Shown here one piece after another: positions 28,188 to 37,858 of a stretch of DNA of 64,000 bases. The stretch comes from Asticcacaulis taihuensis (lineage in GTDB: Bacteria > Pseudomonadota > Alphaproteobacteria > Caulobacterales > Caulobacteraceae), in NCBI RefSeq assembly GCF_900100255.1, contig NZ_FMTS01000001.1, forward strand, positions 1,116,001 through 1,180,000, given 5' to 3'. Positions within the stretch are counted from its first letter, which is position 1, and each line of letters starts with the position of its first letter. Both the position numbers and the translations under genes were made by a program. The notes below the pieces were generated by a model. It was not told where the DNA came from, did no database searches, and saw only the letters and a list, made by a program, of their open reading frames with translations.

Positions 28188-28544
28188 ATGGCTCGCGTTA
28201 AAAGAGGCGTAACTTCCCACGCCAAGCACAAGAAGGTTTTGAAGCTCGCCAAGGGTTTCTATGGCCGTCGCAAGAACACCATCCGCACCGCCAAGGCGGC
28301 CGTCGACAAGGCCGGCCAGTACGCTTACCGTGACCGCAAGGTCAACAAGCGTAACTTCCGCGCCCTGTGGATTCAGCGCATCAATGCCGCTGCCCGCCTG
28401 GAAGGCTTCACCTATTCGCAATTCATCCACGGCCTGAACGTGGCCGGCATCGACATGGACCGTAAGGTTCTGTCCGATATCGCCATGCACGACGCCGACG
28501 GCTTTAAGGCCGTCGCTGAAAAGGTGCGCGCGGCTCTGGGTTGA
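28188..28544 (+). CDS. rplT: Ribosomal protein bL20
   Basis: Large-subunit assembly protein bL20, 118 residues, starting [18 protein letters not shown] with the typical [14 protein letters not shown] helix. In many bacteria L20 represses its operon through an mRNA structure. A ribosome site (AAGGAG) precedes the ATG. A terminator follows. Confidence 0.97.
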   Translation: MARVKRGVTSHAKHKKVLKLAKGFYGRRKNTIRTAKAAVDKAGQYAYRDRKVNKRNFRALWIQRINAAARLEGFTYSQFIHGLNVAGIDMDRKVLSDIAMHDADGFKAVAEKVRAALG

Positions 28545-28563
28545 TCGCAGATCGGTCCTGACT

Positions 28564-28601
28564 AAAAGAACCCCGCACCATTACCGGTCGCGGGGTTTTT
28601 T
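28564..28601 (+). terminator. Terminator after rplT
   Basis: AACCCCGC (28569-28576) pairs with GCGGGGTT (28590-28597) and is followed by a run of T. It separates rpmI-rplT from pheS. Confidence 0.85.
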
Positions 28602-28609
28602 GTTTCCCG

Positions 28610-28717
28610 AAGCAAGATACCCCACCACCACGCCATAAAGAATGGCGCGGTCCCCCTCCCCGGCAAGCGGGGAGTGGGACCGCAAGCGAAGCGCAGTGGT
28701 GGTGGGGTTTCTTGCTT
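28610..28717. repeat. Palindromic CCCCACCACCAC block between rplT and pheS
   Basis: Outer arms of 22 bases at 28610-28631 and 28696-28717 (ACCCCACCACCAC-type) pair with one mismatch. Inside lies a small CTCCCC..GGGGAG hairpin. The inner right half matches the block at 44502-44562. It resembles the palindromic elements known between genes in Caulobacter. Confidence 0.75.
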
Positions 28718-28781
28718 ACTTTAATTGCGTCCGCAGCGTCTTTCGCCTAAACACTCGCATCCCCTGCTCAAAGACAAGACC

Positions 28782-29855
28782 ATGACCGCCTATACCGACC
28801 TCCAGACCGAAATCGAAGGCGAGATTGCCGCCGCTGCTGACCTGGCCGCCCTTGACGTTGTCCGCGTCTCGGCCCTGGGCAAGACCGGCCGCATTTCCGG
28901 CCTGCTCAAGACCCTGGGTTCCCTGCCGCCGGAAGAGCGCAAAACCACTGGCGCGGCCATCAATGCCGTGCGTGACGCCATCTCCGCCAGCCTCGAAGCG
29001 CGCAAGGACGTGCTCGAAGCCGCCCATCTGGCCGAGCGCCTGGCCAGGGAACGCATCGACCTATCCCTGCCCTCGGCGCCGCGCCCGAAAGGCGGCGTCC
29101 ACCCGACGCTTCAGGTCATGGACGAGATGATCGCCATCTTTGCTGACATGGGTTTCGAAGTCGCCGAAGGTCCGGACATCGAGGACGACTTCCATAACTT
29201 CACCGCGCTGAACTTCCCGGAAAAGCATCCGGCGCGCGAAATGCACGATACCTTCTTCTTTAATCCAGATGAGAATGGTGTGCGCAAGCTTCTGCGCACC
29301 CACACCTCGCCTGTCCAAATCCGCTCGATGATCTCCGGCAAGCCGCCCTTCCGCCTGATCGTGCCGGGACGCGTTTTCCGTTGTGATTCAGACCAGACCC
29401 ACACGCCGATGTTCCACCAGATCGAGGGCCTGGTGATCGACAAGACCGCGCACATGGGCCATCTGAAATGGGTGCTGGAAACCTTCATTTCGCGTTTCTT
29501 CGAAACCGACAGCGTCACCACCCAGTTCCGCCCGCACCACTTCCCCTTCACCGAGCCTTCGGCGGAAATGGATGTGCGCTGCTCGTGGGAAAAGGGCGAG
29601 CTCAAGGTCGGCACCGGCGATTCATGGCTGGAAATCCTCGGCTGCGGCATGGTCCATCCGAACGTACTGCGCGCCTGCGGCGTCGATCCGGACGAATATC
29701 AGGGCTTTGCCTGGGGCATGGGCGTCGATCGCCTGACCATGCTGAAATACGGCGTGCCGGACCTGCGCGACATGTTCGCCGCCGATACGCGCTGGCTGGG
29801 CCACTATGGTTTTAGCGGTTTTGCCGCGCCGAACTCAGCTTCCGGGCTCTCGTAA
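28782..29855 (+). CDS. pheS: Phenylalanyl-tRNA synthetase alpha chain
   Basis: Catalytic subunit that charges tRNA-Phe. The 357-residue protein has the N-terminal coiled coil for tRNA binding (about residues 1-85) and the class II core with motif 2 ([19 protein letters not shown]) and the C-terminal motif 3 region [20 protein letters not shown] 28782 is chosen over an in-frame start 57 bases upstream because [12 protein letters not shown] fits the family. Confidence 0.96.
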   Translation: MTAYTDLQTEIEGEIAAAADLAALDVVRVSALGKTGRISGLLKTLGSLPPEERKTTGAAINAVRDAISASLEARKDVLEAAHLAERLARERIDLSLPSAPRPKGGVHPTLQVMDEMIAIFADMGFEVAEGPDIEDDFHNFTALNFPEKHPAREMHDTFFFNPDENGVRKLLRTHTSPVQIRSMISGKPPFRLIVPGRVFRCDSDQTHTPMFHQIEGLVIDKTAHMGHLKWVLETFISRFFETDSVTTQFRPHHFPFTEPSAEMDVRCSWEKGELKVGTGDSWLEILGCGMVHPNVLRACGVDPDEYQGFAWGMGVDRLTMLKYGVPDLRDMFAADTRWLGHYGFSGFAAPNSASGLS

Positions 29856-29861
29856 CAAAGA

Positions 29862-30000
29862 GGCCCCCTCCGGCGAGACAAGCTCGCCACCTCCCCCGCT
29901 TCGCAAAGAAGCTCGCAAGGGAGGAGAAGATGGTCGAACCTTCCTTCTCCTCCCCTGTGAAACGGGGGAGGTGGCGGGCGAAGTCCCGCCGGAGGGGGCC
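29862..30000. repeat. Palindromic CCCCCTCCGGCG block between pheS and pheT
   Basis: GGCCCCCTCCGGCG (29862-29875) and CGCCGGAGGGGGCC (29987-30000) are exact 14-base complements. Inside are GGAGGTGGC and GAAGCGGGGG-like pieces. It fills the pheS-pheT gap. It belongs with the CPE-like blocks at 28610 and 55966. Confidence 0.75.
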
Positions 30001-30038
30001 AACCCGATTTGAAATTTTCTCGAACGAAGTTCACACAC

Positions 30039-32438
30039 ATGAAATTCTCGCTCTCCTGGCTCAAAGACCACCTCAAGACCGACGCCACCATCGATGAGGT
30101 GGCCGCCGCCATGACCATGGCCGGTCTCGAAGTCGAAAACATCCACGATCCCGCCAAGGCGCTGACGCCCTTCTCCGTAGCCAAGGTCGTCGAAGCCGCG
30201 CGCCACCCCAATGCCGACAAGCTCCAGGTGCTCCAGGTCGATACCATCGACGGCCGCAAGGAAATCGTCTGCGGCGCGCCCAATGCCCGCGCCGGCATGA
30301 CCACCATCTATGCCCCGATCGGCGCTTATGTGCCCGGCCTCGGTGTCACCCTGGTCGAAAAACCGGTGCGCGGCGTCGTTTCCAACGGCATGATGTGCTC
30401 CGGTGCCGAGCTGGAAATCGACAGTGATGCCGACGGCATCCTCGACCTGCCCGATAGCCTTGCCGTCGGCACGCCGGCCGCCGAGGTCTTCGGCGCCGAA
30501 CCGGTCATCGATTTCGAAGTTACCCCCAACCGTCCCGACTGGCTGGGCGTCCACGGCATCGCCCGTGATCTCGCCGCCACCGGCCTTGGCACCTTCACCG
30601 AGACCACCATCGCGACCGTTCCCGGCACCTTCCCCTCGCCGATCACCGTCACGGTCGATGGCGACGGCTGCCGCCATTTCACCGGCCGCGTCATCCGCGG
30701 CGTGAAAAATGGCCCGTCGCCCAAATGGTTACAGGACAAGCTCAAGGCCATCGGCCTGAAGCCGATCTCGACCCTGGTCGATATCACCAACTATCTGTCC
30801 TATGACCGCGCCCGCCCGCTGCACGTCTATGATGTCGCCAAGCTCTCCGGCACGGCGATCCAGGCCCGCCTTGGCCATCACAATGGCGCGCACGACGAGC
30901 AGCTCATCGCGCTCGACGGCAAGACCTATGACATCGGCCCGGACATGTGCGTCATCGCCGATGCCGATGGTCAGCGCCCGATCGGCCTGGGCGGCGTCAT
31001 GGGCGGCGAAAGCACCGGTGTCAACGAAACCACCACCGAGGTCTTCCTCGAATCCGCCTGGTTCGATCCCATCCGCATCGCCCAGACCGGCCGCAGCTTA
31101 AGCCTCAATTCCGATGCGCAGTATCGTTTCGCACGCGGCGTCGATCCGCAATCGACCCGTCCGGGTCTCGAACTGGCAACCAAACTGATCCTCGATCTGT
31201 GCGGCGGTGAAGCCTCCGAGGTCGTGGAAGCCGGCGCACCGGTCGCAGGTCGCGCCGATGTGAGCTTCGATCCGGCCTATGTGGGGCAACTGACTGGGCT
31301 GAATATACCGACCGACAAGATCGCCGAGATCCTGACCGCGCTCGGCTTTGGCGTCACCAAAGGCACGCCCTGGATTGTGACCGTGCCGTCATGGCGCCGC
31401 GATGTCGACGGCAAGGCCGATCTGGTCGAGGAAGTGGCCCGCATCTACGGCTTCAATAATATCCCCGCCACGCCGCTGCCCGTTGTGGGCCTGCGCCCCG
31501 GCGGCGTGCTGACCGGTCAGCAGGCCAAGGCCCGCACGGCCCGCCGCGCGCTGGCGGCCTTCGGCTATTCGGAAGCCGTCACCTGGTCGTTCATGCGTCA
31601 GGATTGGGCAAAGCTGTTCGGTGGCGGTGACGACACGCTCGTTCTCGCCAACCCGATCGCCTCGGAACTGAACTGTATGCGGCCATCAGGCCTGCCCAAC
31701 CTGCTGGAAGCCGCCGGCCGCAACGCCGCCCGCGGGTTCGATGGTGTGCAGTTGTTCGAGATCGGGCCCATCTATCAGGGCCTGGAACCGAACGACCAGA
31801 AGACCACCATCACGGCCATCAAGGCGCCGGACAAGTCGCGCCACTGGCAAGCCCGTGGTGAAGACGCCCTGTTCGCGCTCAAGGGCGACCTGATGGAGCT
31901 GCTCGAAGCCATGGGTGCGCCGGTCGCTTCGCTGCAACTGGTCCAGGGCAACAACAATGGTTGGTGGCACCCCGGCCGTTCGGCCCGCCTGCAACTCGGC
32001 CCGAAGCAGATCGTCGCCGAGTTCGGTGAACTGCATCCGGCCGTGCTGAAGGCGCTGAATCTCGATGGCGCACATGTTGGCTTCGAAATCCGCCTCGACC
32101 TGCTGCCATCGCCCAAGGCGAAGTCCGGCAAGTCGAAGGGTGCGCTGACCATTTCCAACCTGATGCCGTTGACCCGCGACTTCGCCTTCCTGCTGCCGGC
32201 CGAGGCCGCTGCCGGCGATCTCGTCCGTGCCATCAAGGGCGCCGACAAGGTGCTGATCGGCGATGCGCAGGTGTTCGACGTCTATACCGGCGCAGGCGTG
32301 CCTGAGGGCCAGAAATCCCTGGCGGTTGAGGTCACCATCACCCCGACTGACAAGACCCTGACCGAGCCGGAGATCGAAGCGATAAGCGCCAAGATTATCG
32401 CGGCTGCCGGCAAGATCGGCGCGGCCTTACGCGCATAG
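30039..32438 (+). CDS. pheT: Phenylalanyl-tRNA synthetase beta chain
   Basis: The non-catalytic subunit that edits mischarged tRNA-Phe and holds the tRNA. The protein has about 799 residues: an EMAP/tRNA-binding domain (about 39-150), B3/B4 editing domains, B5, a catalytic-like core and a C-terminal ferredoxin-fold anticodon-binding domain ([16 protein letters not shown]). The start at ATG 30039 gives [11 protein letters not shown], the family beginning; a TTG ten codons earlier is unlikely. Confidence 0.96.
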   Translation: MKFSLSWLKDHLKTDATIDEVAAAMTMAGLEVENIHDPAKALTPFSVAKVVEAARHPNADKLQVLQVDTIDGRKEIVCGAPNARAGMTTIYAPIGAYVPGLGVTLVEKPVRGVVSNGMMCSGAELEIDSDADGILDLPDSLAVGTPAAEVFGAEPVIDFEVTPNRPDWLGVHGIARDLAATGLGTFTETTIATVPGTFPSPITVTVDGDGCRHFTGRVIRGVKNGPSPKWLQDKLKAIGLKPISTLVDITNYLSYDRARPLHVYDVAKLSGTAIQARLGHHNGAHDEQLIALDGKTYDIGPDMCVIADADGQRPIGLGGVMGGESTGVNETTTEVFLESAWFDPIRIAQTGRSLSLNSDAQYRFARGVDPQSTRPGLELATKLILDLCGGEASEVVEAGAPVAGRADVSFDPAYVGQLTGLNIPTDKIAEILTALGFGVTKGTPWIVTVPSWRRDVDGKADLVEEVARIYGFNNIPATPLPVVGLRPGGVLTGQQAKARTARRALAAFGYSEAVTWSFMRQDWAKLFGGGDDTLVLANPIASELNCMRPSGLPNLLEAAGRNAARGFDGVQLFEIGPIYQGLEPNDQKTTITAIKAPDKSRHWQARGEDALFALKGDLMELLEAMGAPVASLQLVQGNNNGWWHPGRSARLQLGPKQIVAEFGELHPAVLKALNLDGAHVGFEIRLDLLPSPKAKSGKSKGALTISNLMPLTRDFAFLLPAEAAAGDLVRAIKGADKVLIGDAQVFDVYTGAGVPEGQKSLAVEVTITPTDKTLTEPEIEAISAKIIAAAGKIGAALRA

Positions 32439-32603
32439 GCAACCACGAAACCGCCTGTGCCCAAGGGATCGCAGGCGGGTTCCAGATCACGATTCTGTTT
32501 TTCGGAGAACGCGGTTCCCCCATTTAGGAAAACGTTAATAACTGGCCAACATAGCTTTGTTTCGCACCTGAAACAGTTACAGCATCTTGGCGAGGGTAAA
32601 GAC

Positions 32604-34400
32604 GTGGAATTCCAGGATACGCGCCCAGTCGCACACCCAGAAAACCGAGATGAACCTGTTGTTTCGCCGCAAGCGGTTCCGGCGGCCGATAGCGTTCAAA
32701 GTTCACCCCTGCCCGGCCTCGGTCTGCTCGGCGCTCTGTCTGTAGCACTTGCCGCCTGCGGCGGCGGAGGAGGGGGGAGTGGCGGAGGCAGCACAGGCGG
32801 CGGCACCACGCCCACGCCGGTCAATTACAACTACGCCCCGGCTGATGCCGCCCGCTTCCTGCTGCAAGCGCAATTCGCCTTCAAGGACAGCGATCTGGCC
32901 GCCCTCAATGCCAAGGGATATGATGGCTGGCTGACAGCCCAATTCGATACGCCCGCCAATCAGACGGGTGTCGCCTGGATGAATGCCCAGGGCCACAATA
33001 TACCGACCTCCGATGGCAACTATTTCGGTTCATCGCCAGGCGATTTCATGATCTGGCACGCCTTGATGACCGATACGGATCAATTGCGCAAACGTTGCGC
33101 CTTGGCTGTCTCTGAAATGATGGTGGCCTCCCTCAACCCGTTCGGCGGCTGGTGGCCTTCCTATGTCATTGCCGGATATTGGGATACGCTTAATGCCCAT
33201 GTGTTCGGCAATTTTCGCACCCTGCTCGAACAGATCACGCTGACGCCGGCCGTTGGCGCCTTTCTGAATACCGCCGGAAACCTCAAGGAAGACCCTGCCA
33301 CGGGCCGTGAACCGGATGAAAACTATGCCCGCGAGGTCATGCAGCTTTTCACTATCGGGCTGTACGAACTCAATATTGACGGCACCCCTAAGACCGACCT
33401 TCTTGGCAACAAGAAAGAGACCTACACACAGTCAGATATCAGCAATCTGGCGCGCGTCTTTACCGGTTATGACTGGGACTGGTCAAAGGTCACCTGGACC
33501 AATGTCAGTTGGCTGGATTACGACGTGCCTTCGACTGAGTTCGCCACGTCGCCAATGGCCTTCAATGCCGACAACCATTCGATGCTGGAAGTCAAGTTTC
33601 TTGGCGTCACTATACCGGCCAATACACCGGGACCGGACGCCTTGAAGATTGCGCTGGACACCCTGTTCAATCACCCCAATGTCGGCCCCTTCTTCGGCCG
33701 GCAAATGATCCAGCGGCTGGTCACTTCCAACCCTTCTCCGGCCTATGTGTCGCGCGTCGCCGCCAAGTTCAATGATAACGGCTCCGGTGTGCGGGGCGAC
33801 CTGAAAGCCGTCTGGCGGGCCATCCTGCTCGATGACGAAGCCCGCACCCTGCCGACCAACAACACGGCCGGCAAGCTTCGTGAACCCATGATCCGTCTGG
33901 CGCAGTTCGCTCGCACGTTCGATGTCTACAGCACAAACGGTAAGTGGGAAATCTATGACCTGTCCGGCTCTGGTTGGGGTATTGGCCAGAGCCCTCTGCG
34001 ATCGCCGTCAGTTTTCAATTTCTTCCGGCCTGGATATGTGCCGCCTCAGACGGCCATCGCGGCAAATGGCGATGTGGCGCCGGAATTCCAGCTTCACAAT
34101 GAAACGACAGTTGCAGGCTTTATTAACTTCTTCACGTCGGTCATGCAGGATGGCTATGGCGACGTAAAGCCGGACTACACGGCGATGATGCCCAATATCA
34201 GTAATTCACAGGCTCTTCTTGACTGGATGAACCTGCATTTAAGCGCCAATCAGGTTTCACCCGCCACAATCGCTTTAATCAAGGCGGCGATTGACGTCCA
34301 TCCGATCGATGCCAGCAGTACCGACTTCAACAAGCGTGACCGCATCTGTAACTGCATCCTGCTGCTGATGTCCTGCCCCGAATATCTGATCCAGAAATAG
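32604..34400 (+). CDS. DUF1800 secreted protein with poly-Gly linker
   Basis: A DUF1800-family protein of unknown function, about 598 residues. A hydrophobic segment (LGLLGALSVALAACG) ends in a lipobox-like AAC, followed by a run of Gly and Ser and then Thr-Pro. The start is probably the GTG at 32604 with a GAGG-type ribosome site; a longer reading from 32457 adds poor sequence. The globular part starts near residue 75 (YAPADAARFLLQAQF). It is paired with DUF1501 downstream, a known association of the two families. Confidence 0.8.
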   Translation: MEFQDTRPVAHPENRDEPVVSPQAVPAADSVQSSPLPGLGLLGALSVALAACGGGGGGSGGGSTGGGTTPTPVNYNYAPADAARFLLQAQFAFKDSDLAALNAKGYDGWLTAQFDTPANQTGVAWMNAQGHNIPTSDGNYFGSSPGDFMIWHALMTDTDQLRKRCALAVSEMMVASLNPFGGWWPSYVIAGYWDTLNAHVFGNFRTLLEQITLTPAVGAFLNTAGNLKEDPATGREPDENYAREVMQLFTIGLYELNIDGTPKTDLLGNKKETYTQSDISNLARVFTGYDWDWSKVTWTNVSWLDYDVPSTEFATSPMAFNADNHSMLEVKFLGVTIPANTPGPDALKIALDTLFNHPNVGPFFGRQMIQRLVTSNPSPAYVSRVAAKFNDNGSGVRGDLKAVWRAILLDDEARTLPTNNTAGKLREPMIRLAQFARTFDVYSTNGKWEIYDLSGSGWGIGQSPLRSPSVFNFFRPGYVPPQTAIAANGDVAPEFQLHNETTVAGFINFFTSVMQDGYGDVKPDYTAMMPNISNSQALLDWMNLHLSANQVSPATIALIKAAIDVHPIDASSTDFNKRDRICNCILLLMSCPEYLIQK

Positions 34401-34409
34401 GAATTCACA

Positions 34410-35828
34410 TTGTACAATAACCGAATTCCCGACCTCAACCGCCGCGCTTTCATGAAACGCGCCGCCGCCATAGCGGGTCTGGGCGCCGCCGCTCCCATAG
34501 CTCTTAATTTGGCAAGCGTGGGAGAAGCGGCGGCCATGGACGCCACCGATTACAAGGCTATTGTCTGTTGCTTCTTTTACGGCGGCAATGATTACGCCAA
34601 TACGGTCATTCCCTATGACCTGCCGAATTATGATCTTTACAGCGCCATTCGCGGTGGCGCATCGGGCCGCCAGCGCGGGGGCGTTGCGCTGGGCCACAGC
34701 GAACTGGACGGCACGGTTCTGACCACCCTGACACCTCAGACCCTGACCAATGACATCCGATACGCCCTGGCACCAGAACTCACCGGTGTGGCGTCCCTGT
34801 TCAATACGGGTCATGCCGCCATCCAGCTCAATGTGGGGCCGCTGGTTGTGCCGCTCACCCTGGCGCAATACCAAAGTAACAGCAAGGCCTACCCCCAGCC
34901 CCCCAAACTCTTCTCACATAATGATCAGTCATCCATCTGGCAGTCGCTTGGCTCCGAAGGTGCGACGGTCGGATGGGGGGGACGTATGGGCGATCTGGCC
35001 ATGGCTTCCAATGGCCAGAGCCTGATGACCTGCATATCAGCGTCCGGCAATGCCGTTTTCGTTTCTGGCAACGATACCCTCCAATACCAGATAAGCACGG
35101 ATGGTGCGGTCCCTATCTGGCCAGCCAAAGGCTGGGTTTTCGGCTCATCCGAGACCTCCACCCTGCTGAAGCAGTTGATTACCGAGCCACGCTCCCACGT
35201 CATGGAAAACGCCTTCAATGTAGTGACCAAGCGGTCTATGGATATGGAAGCCATCGTAAATGCCGCACTCGATCCGGTTACACTGACAACTCATTTCGAT
35301 CAGACCAATGATTTCGCTAAGCAGTTCGAGATCGTGGCCAGGCTGATCGCCGCTCGCAACGCGCTCGGCACCAAGCGCCAGGTATTCTTCGTTTCTATAG
35401 GCGGCTTTGACAATCACGACGGCCTGATGACGAACCACCCCAAGTTGATGGCCACCTTCAATTCAGCCATAACCTCTTTCTACAATGCCACGGTTGAACT
35501 GGGCGTCGCCAATAAGGTCACCACCTTCACGGCCTCGGATTTTGGCCGTACCCTGGCCTATAATGGCGATGGTTCCGATCATGGCTGGGGCTCGCACCAC
35601 TTCGTTATCGGAGGGGCGGTCAAGGGCGGCCAGTTTTACGGGACAGCCCCGCATATTTCACTGGAAACCGACGACCAGGTCGGTCAGGGGCGTCTTTTAC
35701 CATCGACAGCGGTAGATCAGATGGCAGCCACCCTTGGCAGGTGGTTCGGACTGTCGGGCTCGGAAATAACATCGGTCCTACCCAATATCGGCAACTTCGC
35801 CACCGCTAATCTGGGCTTCATGGGTTAA
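34410..35828 (+). CDS. DUF1501 secreted protein, probable Tat substrate
   Basis: DUF1501 protein (sulfatase-like fold group) of 472 residues. The N-terminus has a twin-arginine signal, LNRRAFMKRAAAIAGLGAAA, followed by an Ala-rich cleavage region, so it probably leaves the cytoplasm folded. Motifs include FYGGNDYANTVIP and IGGFDNHDGLMTNHPKLM with conserved Asp and His. It begins at a TTG nine bases after DUF1800, so the pair is one operon. Function unknown. Confidence 0.85.
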   Translation: MYNNRIPDLNRRAFMKRAAAIAGLGAAAPIALNLASVGEAAAMDATDYKAIVCCFFYGGNDYANTVIPYDLPNYDLYSAIRGGASGRQRGGVALGHSELDGTVLTTLTPQTLTNDIRYALAPELTGVASLFNTGHAAIQLNVGPLVVPLTLAQYQSNSKAYPQPPKLFSHNDQSSIWQSLGSEGATVGWGGRMGDLAMASNGQSLMTCISASGNAVFVSGNDTLQYQISTDGAVPIWPAKGWVFGSSETSTLLKQLITEPRSHVMENAFNVVTKRSMDMEAIVNAALDPVTLTTHFDQTNDFAKQFEIVARLIAARNALGTKRQVFFVSIGGFDNHDGLMTNHPKLMATFNSAITSFYNATVELGVANKVTTFTASDFGRTLAYNGDGSDHGWGSHHFVIGGAVKGGQFYGTAPHISLETDDQVGQGRLLPSTAVDQMAATLGRWFGLSGSEITSVLPNIGNFATANLGFMG

Positions 35829-35885
35829 CCCCGGTTAACCGCATCTTTAAAATTCGCCTTAAACTTTGACGCGCATACTGTGGAT

Positions 35886-36101
35886 ATGTCCGCGATCAGT
35901 ACAGCCACAGCCGGGATCATCTCCGCCACGCAGCGCTTTGATAAAGCCGCCGCGAACACGGCCCGTAATGCCACCAATGGCCAGGATATCCTGAGCGACC
36001 TGGTTGATCAGATCGACTCGCGCAACGCTTTCAAGGCCAATATCAGCGTCATCAAAACCGCCGACGAGATGCTGGGCAGCCTGCTCGATATCAAGACTTA
36101 A
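35886..36101 (+). CDS. Miniature flagellar-rod-like protein (71 aa)
   Basis: A short protein whose N-terminal half (ATAGIISATQRFDKAAANTA) resembles the N-terminal helix of flagellar rod and hook proteins. Its end (ANISVIKTADEMLGSLLDIK) resembles the C-terminal helix of FlgC/FlgG-type proteins. The large core between the two is missing. It could be a structural cap, an export decoy or a remnant. ATG 35886 is the start. It lies next to no other flagellar gene in the window. Confidence 0.65.
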   Translation: MSAISTATAGIISATQRFDKAAANTARNATNGQDILSDLVDQIDSRNAFKANISVIKTADEMLGSLLDIKT

Positions 36102-36124
36102 AGCGCTCATAGGCCGCGCAGGTT

Positions 36125-36177
36125 CACCGCATCAGCGGCGGCGGGCCTCGCCCTTGCCAAATCAAAGACGATTTGGA
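36125..36177 (+). repeat. Copy 2 of the CCAAA/TTTGG repeat
   Basis: CACCGCATCAGCGGCGGCGG, then GCCTCGCCCTTG, then the hairpin CCAAATC / GATTTGG and AG. Copy 3 on the other strand at 36271-36335 shares the upstream bases CCGCATCAGCGGCGGCGGGC, so the two form an inverted pair around a terminator. Confidence 0.75.
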
Positions 36178-36224
36178 GATTTCTTCCTGACTGTAGCTTC
36201 CAAGCGTTCCCTGCCTGAAACTCA

Positions 36225-36253
36225 AAAGCCCGCCGGATAATCCGGCGGGCTTT
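36225..36253. terminator. Bidirectional terminator
   Basis: AAAGCCCGCCGGA (36225-36237) pairs exactly with TCCGGCGGGCTTT (36241-36253) over a 3-base loop, with T-rich ends on both strands. It separates the mini flagellar gene from trcR, which converges on it. Confidence 0.9.
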
Positions 36254-36270
36254 CTTTATAAGGCTATGAC

Positions 36271-36335
36271 CTCCAAACGCTTTCGCGTTTGGCAAGGGCG
36301 ACCGCCCGCCGCCGCTGATGCGGCGAGCCTCGCGG
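36271..36335 (-). repeat. Copy 3 of the CCAAA/TTTGG repeat (inverted)
   Basis: On the minus strand: CCGCGAGGCTCGCCGCATCA, then GCGGCGGCGGGCGGTCGCCC, then TTG, the hairpin CCAAACGC / GCGTTTGG (loop of four) and AG. The hairpin occupies 36273-36292. Confidence 0.75.
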
Positions 36336-36347
36336 CACTTGAGCGCT

Positions 36348-37061
36348 TTAAAAGTCCTCGTCTTCTTCCGGTTCGGAGCGCTTGCCGCCGCCGACGCCGA
36401 AGACGTCCTCGACCGACAGGTCGGACTTCTTGCCGTAGGGGCTGTCTTCCTCTTCCTCGAAGGCAGGCTGAACGGTGACAGCCGGCTTCAGCGACGGATC
36501 ATCGAGCGGAATGCCGAGCTTCTCGGCCTGCTTGCGCTTGGCTTCGGCACCCTTGCGCACTGCGGCGTCAAGTTCGATCTGGCCGATCAGGCCGAGCGTC
36601 ACCGGATCAACCGGCTTGATATTGGCCGAGTTCCAGTGGGTGCGCGCACGGACTTGTTCGATGGTCGACTTGGTGGTGCCGAGCAGCTTGGAGATTTGCG
36701 CATCGGTGATTTCCGGGTGATTCTTGACGAACCACAGGATGGCGTCCGGGCGATCCTGACGGCGCGATACCGGCGTATAGCGCGGCGCCTTCTTCGAAGG
36801 CTTCAGCAGTTCGGCGTGGCGCGACACCAGGGCCTTCATGCGGTACTTCGGGTTTTCCTCGGCACGGGTCAGTTCCTCGCGGGTCAACTGGCCGTTGGCG
36901 ATCGGGTCGGCGCCGCGGATATCGCGCGCCACTTCACCATCGGCAATGCCCTTGACTTCAAGCGGATGCAGGCCGCAGAACTCGGCGATCTGGTCGAAGG
37001 CCAGCGAGGTGTTATCGACGAGCCAGACGGCGGTCGCCTTCGGCATCAGGATATCGGACAT
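36348..37061 (-). CDS. trcR: Cell-cycle transcriptional regulator TrcR (DUF1013)
   Basis: A DUF1013 protein of 237 residues, annotated in Caulobacterales as the cell-cycle regulator TrcR. The N-terminus MSDILMPKATAVWLVDNTSL and a predicted HTH-like stretch (TDAQISKLLGTTKSTIEQVR, about residues 117-136) are visible. The C-terminal 60 residues are charged and low in complexity, ending EEDEDF. It stands alone. Two GC-rich hairpins lie in its leader (37081-37133). Confidence 0.88.
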   Translation of the reverse strand: MSDILMPKATAVWLVDNTSLAFDQIAEFCGLHPLEVKGIADGEVARDIRGADPIANGQLTREELTRAEENPKYRMKALVSRHAELLKPSKKAPRYTPVSRRQDRPDAILWFVKNHPEITDAQISKLLGTTKSTIEQVRARTHWNSANIKPVDPVTLGLIGQIELDAAVRKGAEAKRKQAEKLGIPLDDPSLKPAVTVQPAFEEEEDSPYGKKSDLSVEDVFGVGGGKRSEPEEDEDF

Positions 37062-37080
37062 GTGTTTATCCTTGTGTTGA

Positions 37081-37133
37081 GCGGTCGTTACGACCGTCCA
37101 GAAATGGCTACGCCCGGCCTTTTCGGCCGGGCG
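37081..37133 (-). promoter_or_regulatory. Paired hairpins in the trcR leader
   Basis: CGGTCG..CGACCG (37082-37096) and the 9-bp stem CGCCCGGCC / GGCCGGGCG (37111-37119, 37125-37133) lie 20-70 bases before the trcR start. They could control mRNA stability or be a repeat; no T-run follows on the minus strand. Confidence 0.4.
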
Positions 37134-37234
37134 CGGGTGTTGTGGATGATGGTATAGAGCGATTTTAAGCCAAAGGGAAGCCTGTTTGACACATCCTCTG
37201 GCAGAGGCGCGGAAACATGCCTATGTAACTGGCC

Positions 37235-37837
37235 ATGAGCGACCTGCCCGTGCCCCACATCGATCTGACGCCGCTGTTTTCGGCCTTCGACCTGACTCCC
37301 GAACGGCGCGGCGACTGGTGGCTGGTCGATGGTCTCTACCCCGCGATCCGCGTTCAGAGTACCGGCCGCTCGCTGACCATCGACCTGGCCCTGACCGAGG
37401 ATCTGCGCATCAGCGAAACCTATGCGGCGGATGACGGCCTCTCCCTCTTCCGCGAGGGTGCCCTCCCCCTGCTGCTCAGCGCCTTCTGGGGGCGGCACAA
37501 TCCCGGCCAGGTCACGCGCCAGATTATCAAAAGGGCGGATGGTCCCTGGCAGATCCTCACTGGCCGCTACCTGCGCCAGGTGGAGACCGGCGAACGTCCG
37601 CCGGTGCCTTACCTGCTGTTCGGCACGATCGAAGCCTTTTTGAAAGAGGCGGCACTGGAAGGCGATATCCACTGGCTGTCCATTGCCGTCTCGGTCGATG
37701 AAGATGGCGCCTATGCCGATATCCGGCTCAATAATGTCCGCCAGCCGGAACTCGAAGCCGCCATCCGCGCGCTCGACTGGTTCCATGATGGCCGCGACTA
37801 CCGGCTGCGCCTGGCGGTGCTGATGATAAGGGTTTAG
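37235..37837 (+). CDS. Protein of unknown function (200 aa)
   Basis: A 200-residue cytoplasmic protein with no family I recognise with certainty. It starts SDLPVPHIDLTPLFSAFDLT and contains a Trp-rich segment (GDWWLVDGLYPAIRVQ), mixed strands and a C-terminal RLRLAVLMIRV. No signal peptide, membrane segment or catalytic motif is obvious. It diverges from trcR and converges with the S9 peptidase gene. Confidence 0.7.
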   Translation: MSDLPVPHIDLTPLFSAFDLTPERRGDWWLVDGLYPAIRVQSTGRSLTIDLALTEDLRISETYAADDGLSLFREGALPLLLSAFWGRHNPGQVTRQIIKRADGPWQILTGRYLRQVETGERPPVPYLLFGTIEAFLKEAALEGDIHWLSIAVSVDEDGAYADIRLNNVRQPELEAAIRALDWFHDGRDYRLRLAVLMIRV

Positions 37838-37858
37838 ATGTCAGAGTGGACGGCTTCG

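Noticed and set aside
35825-35862. CtrA binding sites before the mini flagellar gene
   Set aside because: TTAA spacing is 6 or 8, not 7; kept only as a note in the finding.
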